From positions 1-58,273 of the forward strand of contig NZ_VKHP01000022.1 of NCBI RefSeq assembly GCF_010811875.1: a stretch of DNA of 58,273 bases, read 5' to 3'. The notes below the pieces were generated by a model. It did not search any database, had not been told where the DNA came from, and saw only the letters and a list, made by a program, of their open reading frames with translations. The stretch is from Bradyrhizobium uaiense. GTDB lineage: Bacteria; Pseudomonadota; Alphaproteobacteria; Rhizobiales; Xanthobacteraceae. The first letter of the stretch is position 1. Each line of letters starts with the position of its first letter. This document shows, in pieces, positions 8,007 through 15,338 of this stretch. A program made the translations under genes and the position numbers.

Positions 8007-8885
8007 TCACTTCTTTCGGAGCACGATGATGCCCTGATACGGCGATATCCCGTTCATGCCGACATCGATAAGATCAAAACGGTCGGTCCAGTGCGTCTCG
8101 ATGTACCGTTTGGAAATGATCGTCTCGCCATAGGTCATTTCGCCGTCGACCGGATAGCTTTGGGGATAGAAGTAGAATCCGTCTCGCGCCACGGTCTCGG
8201 CGATTTTTTGCTGATCCCAGCCAGGCAATTTGGAGATCGGCTCATAGAATGCGTATGCCGGCGGTCGAATGGTGAGCAGAAACAGACCACGATTCTCCAG
8301 AGAGGCGTGGACCGCGTCCAAACATACCTCGCTCGCAGCAGGCGAGAGGTGCGTCCAGATCGACAAGGCGTAAGCCACGTCGAATTTCTGGTTGAACGGA
8401 AGACGTCTCGGCAGGCTGTCCGACACCACGATATCGGCGCCCGGGTTGGAGCGTTGCGCGACCTGGATGATGCCTTTGTGAGGATCGCACCCGTGCAGAT
8501 TGCGCAGCGGCACGTCCTTCATGAAATAGCGGAGCACACTCCCCCAGCCGCAACCATAGTCCAGCACGGAGCACTCATCGAATGGCTTGTCCAGATGGCG
8601 CCTGAGCTTGTCGTGCAGGAGACGATAGGTTTCGATGACGGCGGCACCGAGCTCCATCCCGGAACGACCGCTCCAGTTTTTCTGGGTCCCGGCATCGGGT
8701 GGATCGGGAATAGCGGCCTTGATCGCCTTGAAGCCATCATATTCCTTCCAGAGCAGCACATTCCACAGATACGGATCGTCGATCCATTTGAGTGCCTCGT
8801 ATACCGACTCTCCCCTTCGGCAGGCGGCATCCGCCTTTTCCAGTTCGTCGTTGTAGTACTCGTTGAGCCACGAACTCCAGTTCAT
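8007..8885 (-). CDS. Class I SAM-dependent methyltransferase
   Basis: 292 aa. I chose the ATG at 8885 because GGAGG (8893-8897) lies 7 nt upstream; the in-frame GTG at 8891 would be only 1 nt from it. SAM motif I is VLDYGCGWGSVLRYF (about residues 107-121), followed by an acidic residue in 'LHGCDPHKG', motif II-like 'FDVAYALSIWTHL', and a post-motif 'GLFLLTIRPPAY'. The Rossmann core occupies the middle, with about 100 residues of N-terminal extension that may recognise the substrate. Methyltransferases of this type often decorate sugars or lipids in glycan loci, which fits the neighbours. The substrate is unknown. Confidence 0.75.
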   Translation of the reverse strand: MNWSSWLNEYYNDELEKADAACRRGESVYEALKWIDDPYLWNVLLWKEYDGFKAIKAAIPDPPDAGTQKNWSGRSGMELGAAVIETYRLLHDKLRRHLDKPFDECSVLDYGCGWGSVLRYFMKDVPLRNLHGCDPHKGIIQVAQRSNPGADIVVSDSLPRRLPFNQKFDVAYALSIWTHLSPAASEVCLDAVHASLENRGLFLLTIRPPAYAFYEPISKLPGWDQQKIAETVARDGFYFYPQSYPVDGEMTYGETIISKRYIETHWTDRFDLIDVGMNGISPYQGIIVLRKK

Positions 8886-8897
8886 CGACACGCCTCC

Positions 8898-9301
8898 GTG
8901 CTATGGTCGCTTCATCAGCCCTCGCCCGCCAATTGCATTGTTCGAGACTGTCTCGTTTCTCCGGCGACTTTAAGACGCATCGAAAGCATGTGAGTTCCGG
9001 AAGACGATGGAACCGCTGGCGTCGTTCCGCTCCAAGTCGTCGTGACCGCTGTCACCGGGAGCAATTCAGAACGATGCCTATCCGCAGTATTTGAGATCCG
9101 TTCCGTGATCGACGCATCGGTGACCGACTTCAGCCGTCACACGGGTAAGGTTGGCGTCAGGCTCGCGCGTTACGCTGCGCAGATGAACCGAGACCTGCCG
9201 CACGTCAGCTTCTCATTGGTCTGGATGGCGATAGTCACTACCGCATCGGCTCACGTGATGCTGGTGTGCGAGGCGAACCAGTTGGCCAGCCTCCAGGAAG
9301 C
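8898..9301. other. Intergenic region without an identifiable gene
   Basis: About 400 nt between the divergent methyltransferase and a small protein gene. Short open frames exist here (for example 9042-9311) but show no ribosome binding site or recognisable pattern. I see no RNA gene, terminator or repeat in it. Confidence 0.4.
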
Positions 9302-9493
9302 ATGTCGATGAAAGTCCGCGAGCTCATCCAGGTGCTCCAGGCACTCCCGGATCAGGACGCAACGGTCGTCATTGGAGAAGGCGCGAAGCCGGATACGTGG
9401 CTAATCGTGTCAGGCGTGGCGGAATGCCAGATTGCACGCGTGAACGATGATCACGCGACTGCCGGGAGCGACCCGGCGATCGAGATCGTCTGA
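9302..9493 (+). CDS. Small conserved-looking protein, unknown
   Basis: 63 aa from ATG 9302 (MSMKVRELIQVLQALPDQDATVVIG), with AGGAAG just upstream. 'KVRELIQVLQALPDQDATVVI' has the look of small proteins in which a helix (often 'M.V.EL...L...P.D..V.I') precedes a beta-rich tail, common in phages and rhizobial genomes. No function is assigned. An ATG two codons further on is an alternative start. Confidence 0.5.
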   Translation: MSMKVRELIQVLQALPDQDATVVIGEGAKPDTWLIVSGVAECQIARVNDDHATAGSDPAIEIV

Positions 9494-9638
9494 GCAAGCG
9501 CGAGCGTCGGCGCGGAGTTGTCCTCGCGTTCCATGATACGTGCCGCAGCCCCAGGCAAAGGCGCGTTCAAAAGTGCCATGGCGGCGCACCGCGTGACACG
9601 TCTCAAATCTGGAATTTGGGCTAAGTGCTTGATAAGAC

Positions 9639-9715
9639 TGGCGCGAGAGACGGGACTCGAACCCGCGGCCTCCGCCGTGACAGGGCGGCGCTCTAACCAA
9701 CTGAGCTACTCCCGC
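9639..9715 (-). tRNA. tRNA-Asp (GTC anticodon)
   Basis: 77 nt including an encoded CCA (9639-9641). The acceptor 5' GCGGGAG (9709-9715) pairs with CTCTCGC (9643-9649) with one G-T pair. The anticodon stem CCGCC/GGCGG encloses a loop with GTC. The T arm carries GGTTCGAGTCC. Confidence 0.95.
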
Positions 9716-9980
9716 GGATGCCGATCGTCGATTGATCCGCGCAGGATCGAGGGCATAAAGGCCCGCATCCCGATAGTCAAGCACGTTGCGGATCCCTGCA
9801 CAGCGCAGCCATTTTACGCCGCGGGCTCGGGTTGTCGCCTGTTTTCGGGGGAAACGGTGGTGTCAGCAAAGCCCCGAATCGAATAAGGCCTGATACGTCT
9901 GGGTTTCCTGTGGCCGGCCCGGCGCTGCCCGTTCCCAGAACCGGTGGTTTTCAGGACCTCTCCGGACGCAATTTCCCGAC

Positions 9981-10000
9981 GCGAACGGCGCGCCATTCGC
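9981..10000. promoter_or_regulatory. 20-bp near-perfect palindrome upstream of the HU gene
   Basis: GCGAACGGCG followed by CGCCATTCGC, a 20-bp inverted repeat with one mismatch, 44 nt before the HU start codon. It could be an operator or an mRNA leader hairpin. The rest of 9716-10044 shows no gene; the ribosome binding site GAGGAGGG lies at about 10031-10038. Confidence 0.35.
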
Positions 10001-10044
10001 GTGAAAGCAGCAATCCAGCCATTCAGCAACGAGGAGGGCCACAC

Positions 10045-10344
10045 ATGGCGAAGAAAGCAGCGACCCCGGCGACGATCACGCTGAAGCACCTGGCGGCGGC
10101 CATCGCCGAAGAGCAGGAGCTGTCCAAGAAGCAGGCCGAGGCGATCCTGACCGACATGGTCACCCGGATCACCAAGCACCTCAAGAAGGGCGAGCGGATT
10201 CGTATCGTCGGCCTCGGCATCCTCCAGGTCCGCAAGCGCGCCGCCCGCATGGGCCGCAACCCGGCAACCGGCGAGCAGATCCACATCAAGGCGAGCAAGA
10301 AGGTCGCCTTCCGCGCCGCCAAGGAGTTGAAGGAAGCCGTCTGA
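10045..10344 (+). CDS. HU-family nucleoid DNA-binding protein
   Basis: 99 aa, normal HU/IHF size. GAGGAGGG sits just before the ATG. The DNA-binding signature is near residues 55-75 (GERIRIVGLGILQVRKRAARMGRNPATGE), where HU normally reads 'GFGxFxVxxRxARxGRNPxTGE'. The N-terminal 8-10 residues (MAKKAATPATIT) are Ala/Lys-rich, and the tail is helical and Lys-rich. HU binds and bends DNA without strong sequence preference, as a homo- or heterodimer. It is not next to lon, unlike hupB in enterobacteria; lon lies about 9 kb away on the other strand. Confidence 0.88.
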   Translation: MAKKAATPATITLKHLAAAIAEEQELSKKQAEAILTDMVTRITKHLKKGERIRIVGLGILQVRKRAARMGRNPATGEQIHIKASKKVAFRAAKELKEAV

Positions 10345-10502
10345 GGCTCTTAACTCTCCGTTGATACCAGGCGCCATTCCGGCTCGCGCGCGGCCCCGGA
10401 GTGGCGCTTTTCTGTTATAGAGTTCTGTCTTGATGCGTTTTGCTTGCGCGAACCACCTTCGCCCAAGCGCTTTATTCCCGTTCCCCACCTTGCGCGGTCT
10501 TC

Positions 10503-11759
10503 ATGCTGGCACCGGCTCTCGACTTCAAACACACCGTCACCGAGCGCTTCCTGCGCTATGTCGTGATCGACACCCAGTCCGACCCGGATTCACCCACCAC
10601 GCCCTCCACCGAGAAACAGAAGAATCTCGGTCGCCTCCTGGTCACCGAATTGCAAGCGATGGGGATATCGGACGCGCATCTTGATCCACACGGCTACGTC
10701 TATGCGACGATCCCGGCCAACACCGACAAGAACGTGCCGGTGATCTGCTTCTGCTCGCACATGGACACCTCACCCGACTGCACCGGCAAGAACGTCAGGC
10801 CGCAGGTCGTGAAGAATTATGCCGGCGGCGACATCGTGCTCCCGGCCGACGCTTCGCAGGTGATCCGCGCCGCTGAGCATGAAGCGCTGGCCGACCAGAT
10901 CGGCAACGACATCATCACGACCGACGGCACCACCCTGCTCGGCGCCGACAACAAGGCCGGCCTCGCCGAGATCATGGATGCCGCGCATTTCCTGATCACC
11001 AATCCGCAGGTGAAGCACGGCACCATCAAGATCCTGTTCACGCCGGACGAGGAGATCGGCCGCGGCGTCGACAAGGTCGACATCAAGAAGCTCGGCGCCG
11101 ATTTCGGCTACACCATGGACGGCGAGACCGCCGGCCACATCGAGGACGAGACCTTCTCGGCCGACGGCGCCAGCATCATCATCGAAGGCGTCGCGACCCA
11201 TCCGGGCTTCGCCAAGGGCAAGATGGAGCACGCGATCAAGATCGCCGCCGCGATCGTCGATCGCCTGCCGAAGGATCATTGTTCGCCCGAGACCACCGAA
11301 GGCAAGGAAGGCTTTCTGCATCCTGTCGCGATCTCGGGAGCGCTGGAGAACGCGCGGATCGATTTCATCGTGCGCGACTTCACCGAGGCCGGCCTGAAGC
11401 AGAAGGAAGCGCTGCTCGGCGACATCGTGAAAGATGTCATGAAGGGATACCCGCGCTCGACCTACCGCATGGAGGTCAAGCAGCAATACCGAAACATGAA
11501 AGAGGTGATCGATCGCCACCCCCGGATCGTCGCCTACGCGATCGAGGCGATCGAGCGCGCCGGCCTGACGCCGGTCAAGACCTCGATCCGCGGCGGCACG
11601 GATGGTTCGCGGCTGTCCTTCATGGGTCTGCCCTGCCCCAACATCTTCGCGGGCGAGCACGCTTTCCATTCGCGGCTCGAATGGGTCAGCCGTCAGGACA
11701 TGGAAAAGGCCGTGCAGACCATCGTTCATCTCGCGATGATCTGGGAAGAGCGAGCCTGA
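10503..11759 (+). CDS. pepT: Peptidase T (tripeptide aminopeptidase)
   Basis: 418 aa, close to the 408 aa of E. coli PepT, a cytoplasmic zinc enzyme of family M20 that removes the N-terminal residue from tripeptides. Metal-site motifs are present: 'CFCSHMDTSPD' (His and catalytic Asp), 'GADNKAGLAEIM' (bridging Asp), 'TPDEEIGRGVD' (catalytic Glu and metal Glu), 'YTMDGETAGHIE', and a late His in 'FAGEHAFHSRLEW'. The dimerisation/lid domain lies between residues about 210 and 330. I chose ATG 10503 because homology starts there (LDFKHTVTERFLRYV); its ribosome binding site is weak. The stop directly abuts the stop of the convergent methyltransferase. Confidence 0.93.
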   Translation: MLAPALDFKHTVTERFLRYVVIDTQSDPDSPTTPSTEKQKNLGRLLVTELQAMGISDAHLDPHGYVYATIPANTDKNVPVICFCSHMDTSPDCTGKNVRPQVVKNYAGGDIVLPADASQVIRAAEHEALADQIGNDIITTDGTTLLGADNKAGLAEIMDAAHFLITNPQVKHGTIKILFTPDEEIGRGVDKVDIKKLGADFGYTMDGETAGHIEDETFSADGASIIIEGVATHPGFAKGKMEHAIKIAAAIVDRLPKDHCSPETTEGKEGFLHPVAISGALENARIDFIVRDFTEAGLKQKEALLGDIVKDVMKGYPRSTYRMEVKQQYRNMKEVIDRHPRIVAYAIEAIERAGLTPVKTSIRGGTDGSRLSFMGLPCPNIFAGEHAFHSRLEWVSRQDMEKAVQTIVHLAMIWEERA

Positions 11760-12611
11760 TCAGGCCCCCGCCGTCACGATCCAGATCGCGCCCGGCAGCC
11801 GCACGGAATCGCCCTTGACGAAGGGCGCCAACGCCTCGCGCATCGAGGCGATCGCGGCGGAGCGCACCTCATCCGGATGGCCTTCCAGGGCACGGCTGGC
11901 CGGCCCGATCTCGAGCGCGCCCTGGATCGCCGCATCCATGCCGCGTCCAGTGGCGACATCGAGCTCGACCTTGCACGGCTCCATCGCGATGCCGGAGAAG
12001 CCCGCTTCGCTCAGGATCCGTTTCACCCGAGCTTCGGAGGCAAACGAAAACGGACCGGGATCCTCGGGCCCGAGCTGGGGCAGTTTCGGCACGTGCTTGT
12101 AGACCGCCTGCAGCGGTGCCATGAAGAACGGATTTTCGCGCGGCTCCTGCCAGCAGGCGAAGGCAAGACGGCCCGTCGGCTTCATCGCCTTGTGCAGATT
12201 GGCAAAGGATGCAGCGGGATCGGCAAAGAACATCACGCCGAAGCGCGAGGCCAACAGATCAAAACTCTCGGGGGCGAACGGATAGACGGTCGCATCGGCA
12301 AGCGCGAACTCGACCGGCAATCCCTGCGGCGCGCTCTGCCTTGCCCGCGTCAGCATCGGCTCCGAGACGTCGACGCCAAGCACGTGGCCGGCGGGCGCGA
12401 CCTTCGACGCCAGCGCGAATGTCGTGGCGCCGCTGCCGCAGCCGACATCGACGATGCGCTCGCCGGCCTTCGGGGCGGCGCGATTGATCAGGAGGTCGAG
12501 CACCGGCTGCAGCACGATGTCCTGCGCGGCCTGCCGTGTGGCCCAGCGCTGACCGCCCGGGCCGTTCCAATATGTAATCTGATCGGCGTTTTGCGGATGG
12601 CCTGCGTTCAT
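11760..12611 (-). CDS. SAM-dependent methyltransferase (UbiE/type 11 family)
   Basis: 283 aa from the ATG at 12611 (MNAGHPQNADQITYWNG). An earlier in-frame ATG at 12659 lies inside a dispersed palindromic repeat and is therefore less credible. Motif I is 'IVDVGCGSGATTFALA', then 'VLGVDVSEPML', 'ADATVYPFAPESFDLLASRFGVMFF' and 'GRLAFACWQEP', the usual order for a type 11 methyltransferase. The opening 'YWNGPGGQRW' is typical of a large uncharacterised rhizobial subgroup. The substrate is unknown. It is preceded on the same strand by a YciI-like gene with the repeat between them. Confidence 0.8.
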   Translation of the reverse strand: MNAGHPQNADQITYWNGPGGQRWATRQAAQDIVLQPVLDLLINRAAPKAGERIVDVGCGSGATTFALASKVAPAGHVLGVDVSEPMLTRARQSAPQGLPVEFALADATVYPFAPESFDLLASRFGVMFFADPAASFANLHKAMKPTGRLAFACWQEPRENPFFMAPLQAVYKHVPKLPQLGPEDPGPFSFASEARVKRILSEAGFSGIAMEPCKVELDVATGRGMDAAIQGALEIGPASRALEGHPDEVRSAAIASMREALAPFVKGDSVRLPGAIWIVTAGA

Positions 12612-12655
12612 GCGATCCAAACCTTGTTGAGGAGCTTCCGTCGTTTCGTATGCGA

Positions 12656-12726
12656 GCATGATCTCCGCGCAAACGCGTTCGCGTTTGTCGCGAGGGAAAA
12701 CCGCTTCGCACTGTTCGGGATCATGC
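12656..12726. repeat. Dispersed palindromic repeat, copy 1
   Basis: Bounded by the inverted ends GCATGATC (12656-12663) and GATCATGC (12719-12726), with the internal block 'AAAACCGCTTCGCACTGTTC'. A second copy with the same ends and core lies at 55911-55956. It fills the space between the YciI-like gene (stop at 12728) and the methyltransferase start, and may fold into a hairpin that ends transcription. Confidence 0.75.
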
Positions 12727-12727
12727 T

Positions 12728-13033
12728 TTAGCAGCTCTCGCGCGTCGCAGCGCGCAGCATCGGCATCACTTGATAGGTGAATCCGGCATTGGCCCTGGTG
12801 ACGGGATCGTTGGCGACGATCTCGTGCGGATCGGCATCATCGGACAGTTGCAGCACGCCGAGCCCCCAGACGCCCGCAGGATCGGCGACCGGCCCGAAGA
12901 CCAGCGCCTTGCCGGCTTGCAGCAGCTCGCCCCAATAGGCGACGTGCGTCTGCATGATCGCGGCTTCCTGCGGCGTCATGTCCTGCGGGAAGGTCGGGCG
13001 CGGTCCGGTCAATTTGCAAAGGTAGTACTTCAT
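12728..13033 (-). CDS. YciI-family protein
   Basis: 101 aa, ferredoxin-like (dimeric alpha/beta barrel) fold of about 100 residues. Seen: 'MKYYLCKLTGPRPTFPQDMTP', 'EAAIMQTHVAYWGELLQAGKALVFGPV' with the conserved His and Gly, and 'LGVLQLSDDADPHEIVANDPV' with the Asp typical of YciI proteins. Members are small putative enzymes (some dechlorinate or cyclise substrates through a His-Asp pair), mostly uncharacterised. It lies directly upstream of the methyltransferase on the same strand. Confidence 0.8.
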   Translation of the reverse strand: MKYYLCKLTGPRPTFPQDMTPQEAAIMQTHVAYWGELLQAGKALVFGPVADPAGVWGLGVLQLSDDADPHEIVANDPVTRANAGFTYQVMPMLRAATRESC

Positions 13034-13055
13034 CGACCGGGTCCGCGCTCGGAGA

Positions 13056-13337
13056 TCATTTGGCCGCTGCGCTCGTCGGCTTGGCCTGCTTCGTCTTCGC
13101 AGCATTCGCCTTCGGGGCGGCCTGCCCGTCATTGCGCGTGATGCCCCACGGATCGGTCGGCTTCTGGTCCGGCACGCCGCTGAGCGCACGCTGGTAGGCC
13201 CGCTGCTGCCGTGCCTCGTTGGCCGTATCGGCCGGCGACTTCTCGACCTCTTCGCGGTAGCGCTGGACGTGATCCGACTGCGCGAATGCAGGTCCGGCAA
13301 TCATGGCGAGAAGAAAAATCGCGGCGAGTTTGCGCAT
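13056..13337 (-). CDS. Small exported protein, unknown
   Basis: 93 aa. Clear signal peptide: MRKLAAIFLLAMIAGPAFAQ with cleavage after AFA (about residue 19). The mature part is short, charged and probably disordered, with 'VQRYREEVEKSPADTANEARQQRAYQRAL' helical and a Lys/Ala-rich tail (KANAAKTKQAKPTSAAAK). No domain recognised. It is 22 nt upstream of the YciI-like gene on the same strand, so the two may share a transcript. Confidence 0.65.
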   Translation of the reverse strand: MRKLAAIFLLAMIAGPAFAQSDHVQRYREEVEKSPADTANEARQQRAYQRALSGVPDQKPTDPWGITRNDGQAAPKANAAKTKQAKPTSAAAK

Positions 13338-13546
13338 GCATCAAGTTCCCGGTTAGGCGGAGACAATAGCATCGCTGCAGCGTCGGCATCAAACCTGCGT
13401 GCGTGACTTTCGGCACCTTTCGCGCAATGCGCCATCGAATAACATTTGCCACGCCAGCGCGGAGCAAGCGCGGTCCCGGCCACCCCATCGAGACTACCCC
13501 ACGGCCGGGATCGCGCCCTATCCACGCGCGCAACGAGGGCCAAGCA

Positions 13547-13795
13547 ATGGCCTTACTACGTAGGGCTCATCAGCCAGAGGCCGCCTTGCAGCTCGTGAAA
13601 CACCGCGCCATCGTCATCCTGCGCGAGCACGTGCAAGCGGAGGCGGAGCTGGTCGGACGAGCTGCGGTTCTCACCGATGGAACTGCGGGGACCGTCGACG
13701 GCGTGTTCCTCGACGAGTCCCATGGGTTGCGTATCTCGATCAGGGGGCACATCGGGAAGTGGCCGATCTCGACGATCAGGATGCTTCAGCAATAG
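13547..13795 (+). CDS. Small hypothetical protein
   Basis: 82 aa from ATG 13547, with GAGGG a few bases upstream. Beta-rich middle ('ELVGRAAVLTDGTAGTVDGVFLDESHGLRISIRGHIGKWPISTIRML'), suggestive of a small barrel like PRC or SH3-type folds, but I cannot name a family. No signal peptide. It lies between the exported protein (divergent) and tRNA-Val. Confidence 0.5.
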   Translation: MALLRRAHQPEAALQLVKHRAIVILREHVQAEAELVGRAAVLTDGTAGTVDGVFLDESHGLRISIRGHIGKWPISTIRMLQQ

Positions 13796-13936
13796 AGCAA
13801 TGGGCTGCCAGAGATGAAGGAGCCGGTCCGCCTACGCTCTTCGGCGCGACAGCCTTCGCCCTGCGGTACGGAACAAGTGGATGATTTCATCCGCAATGGC
13901 TGGCTTGCCCAGCCGTAGCCCGTGAGGTCCGAAGGC

Positions 13937-14013
13937 TGGTAGGCGGCGAGAGATTCGAACTCCCGACCCTCTCGGTGTAAACGAGATGCTCTAACCAGCT
14001 GAGCTAGCCGCCC
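13937..14013 (-). tRNA. tRNA-Val (TAC anticodon)
   Basis: 77 nt with encoded CCA (13937-13939). The acceptor GGGCGGC (14007-14013) pairs with GCCGCCT (13941-13947). The anticodon stem TCTCG/CGAGA holds the loop TTTACAC, so the anticodon is TAC, which reads GUA and related Val codons. The T loop GTTCGAATC is intact. Confidence 0.95.
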
Positions 14014-14082
14014 TTACCTGCGCGCCTCTTTAGCCTCGCCCGCCCCTCAGGCGCAAGGTCGCAGAGCCTCAATCCCTACGCT

Positions 14083-14487
14083 TCAGTCGTTGGGCCGCGC
14101 CGGCAATCCTTTGAGATCACTGGTCCATGGTGCGGCGGAGCGACACCAGACCTGGCGTCGCGGGGTCAATTGGCCGCGTTGGCGAATGCTGCCCCAGCGG
14201 ATGCCCCAGTCGTCGGGTCCGCCGTCCTCGCCGCTCGTGAACAAGGGCGAACCGCAGTCGCCGCAGAAATGCTGGAAGCGGATCCGGCCGTTGTCGCCCG
14301 TCTTGCCGTACACTTTCGGCGCAGGTCCGGTCAGCCGGACCTGCTCGGCGGCGCAGATCACCGTGACCCGATACGGCGAGCCGGTCAGTGCCTGGCAGTC
14401 GGTGCAATGGCAGATCGATATGCGCTCGGGATCGATCTCGGCCTCGTAGGTCACGGCTCCGCAATGGCATTGCCCGTCGATATGCAT
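14083..14487 (-). CDS. GFA-family (CENP-V/GFA) zinc protein
   Basis: 134 aa. Zinc-binding Cys pairs are in the classical places: 'GQCHCGAVTY' near the start, 'CHCTDCQALTGSPY', and 'FCGDCGSPLF'. This is the glutathione-dependent formaldehyde-activating (GFA) domain, but most small members are of unknown function, so activity on S-hydroxymethylglutathione is not implied. ATG 14487 was chosen because GGGAG lies 7 nt upstream and homology begins there. It is divergent from the GntR gene. Confidence 0.85.
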   Translation of the reverse strand: MHIDGQCHCGAVTYEAEIDPERISICHCTDCQALTGSPYRVTVICAAEQVRLTGPAPKVYGKTGDNGRIRFQHFCGDCGSPLFTSGEDGGPDDWGIRWGSIRQRGQLTPRRQVWCRSAAPWTSDLKGLPARPND

Positions 14488-14593
14488 TTGGCGGTCTCCC
14501 AATTCCGTCAAACAAAGCAGTTCGCCGGAGACGGGTTCCATCGTCCGCGGCCCGGCTCGCGGCCCGGCCGCTGGCTAACCCCTCGGGCATTCC

Positions 14594-14637
14594 TGGTATC
14601 CCGGATCAGCCTTGTTTAGGATACCAAATTGGGATAC
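14594..14637. promoter_or_regulatory. Probable GntR (FCD) operator
   Basis: TGGTATCC (14594-14601) and GGATACCA (14619-14626) form a perfect 8-bp inverted repeat. A further GGATAC half-site follows at 14632-14637. The array is 32-75 nt before the gntR start, in the shared promoter region with the GFA gene, and is well placed for autoregulation. Confidence 0.55.
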
Positions 14638-14668
14638 GTCGACGAGGAGCCCCCGAGGAGGGCCCCCT

Positions 14669-15337
14669 ATGTCACAGATGCTCCAGATCCACGACCAGCT
14701 CCGGGAGATGATCCTCTCCCTCGACCTTGGCCCCGGCGAGCGGCTGACCGAGCGCTGGTTGGAGAGCCGCTTCGAGGGATCGCGCACGCCGATCCGTGCC
14801 GCGCTGGTGCGGCTCGAAGGCGAAGAGCTGGTCCGCCGCGACGGCCGCAACTGGATCGTCGCGCCGATCGACCTCGGTGAGCTGGAGTCGCTGGCGGAGT
14901 TCCGGATTCCCCTGGAGACGACGGCCGTCCGCCTCGCCTGCGCGCGGGCGAGCGAGGCCGACATCGCCGGCGTCGAAGAGATGCTGAATGCCTGTCAATC
15001 CGGCGCGCCGCGCGAGGAATGGCATCGTGTCGGCACCGATTTCCATGTCGAGATCGCGCGCCTCTCCGGCAACCCGTTCATCGTCAAGGCGATCGCCGGC
15101 GCCATGACGCGGCTGTCGCGGGCGCGCTGGCTTGAGGTGTGGACCGAACCCTCTCGCGAGCAGGCCTGGCGCGAGCACCGGCGCATTCTCGGCTTCATCA
15201 AGGCCAACGATCCCGAAGCCGCCGCGCGCGAGGCCGCCGATCACATCACCGACACCCGCGATCGCCTGCTCCGTTCGCTGAATGAAGATCGCCGCGGCCT
15301 GCGGGCACGCGGCTTCGCCGTCATCGGGCTGCGCTGA
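14669..15337 (+). CDS. GntR-family transcriptional regulator, FCD (FadR) type
   Basis: 222 aa. N-terminal winged helix, residues about 5-70 (LREMILSLDLGPGERLTERWLESRFEGSRTPIRAALVRLEGEELV, the GntR signature), followed by an FCD effector domain with metal-site-like residues in 'RIPLETTAVRLA', 'FHVEIARLSGNP' and 'EQAWREHRRI', all typical of the helical ligand pocket that binds small carboxylates with a metal. GAGGAGGG precedes the ATG. The next gene, an MFS transporter, starts 1 nt after the stop, so the regulator probably controls export or uptake by that transporter and its own synthesis through the GGTATCC repeats upstream. Confidence 0.88.
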   Translation: MSQMLQIHDQLREMILSLDLGPGERLTERWLESRFEGSRTPIRAALVRLEGEELVRRDGRNWIVAPIDLGELESLAEFRIPLETTAVRLACARASEADIAGVEEMLNACQSGAPREEWHRVGTDFHVEIARLSGNPFIVKAIAGAMTRLSRARWLEVWTEPSREQAWREHRRILGFIKANDPEAAAREAADHITDTRDRLLRSLNEDRRGLRARGFAVIGLR

Positions 15338-15338
15338 C

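Noticed and set aside
9042..9311. 89-codon open frame in the spacer before the small protein at 9302
   Set aside because: No ribosome binding site, no recognisable pattern, and it overlaps the better-supported gene start.
12612..12659. Longer methyltransferase start at 12659
   Set aside because: The ATG lies in the end of a dispersed repeat; family similarity starts at 12611.
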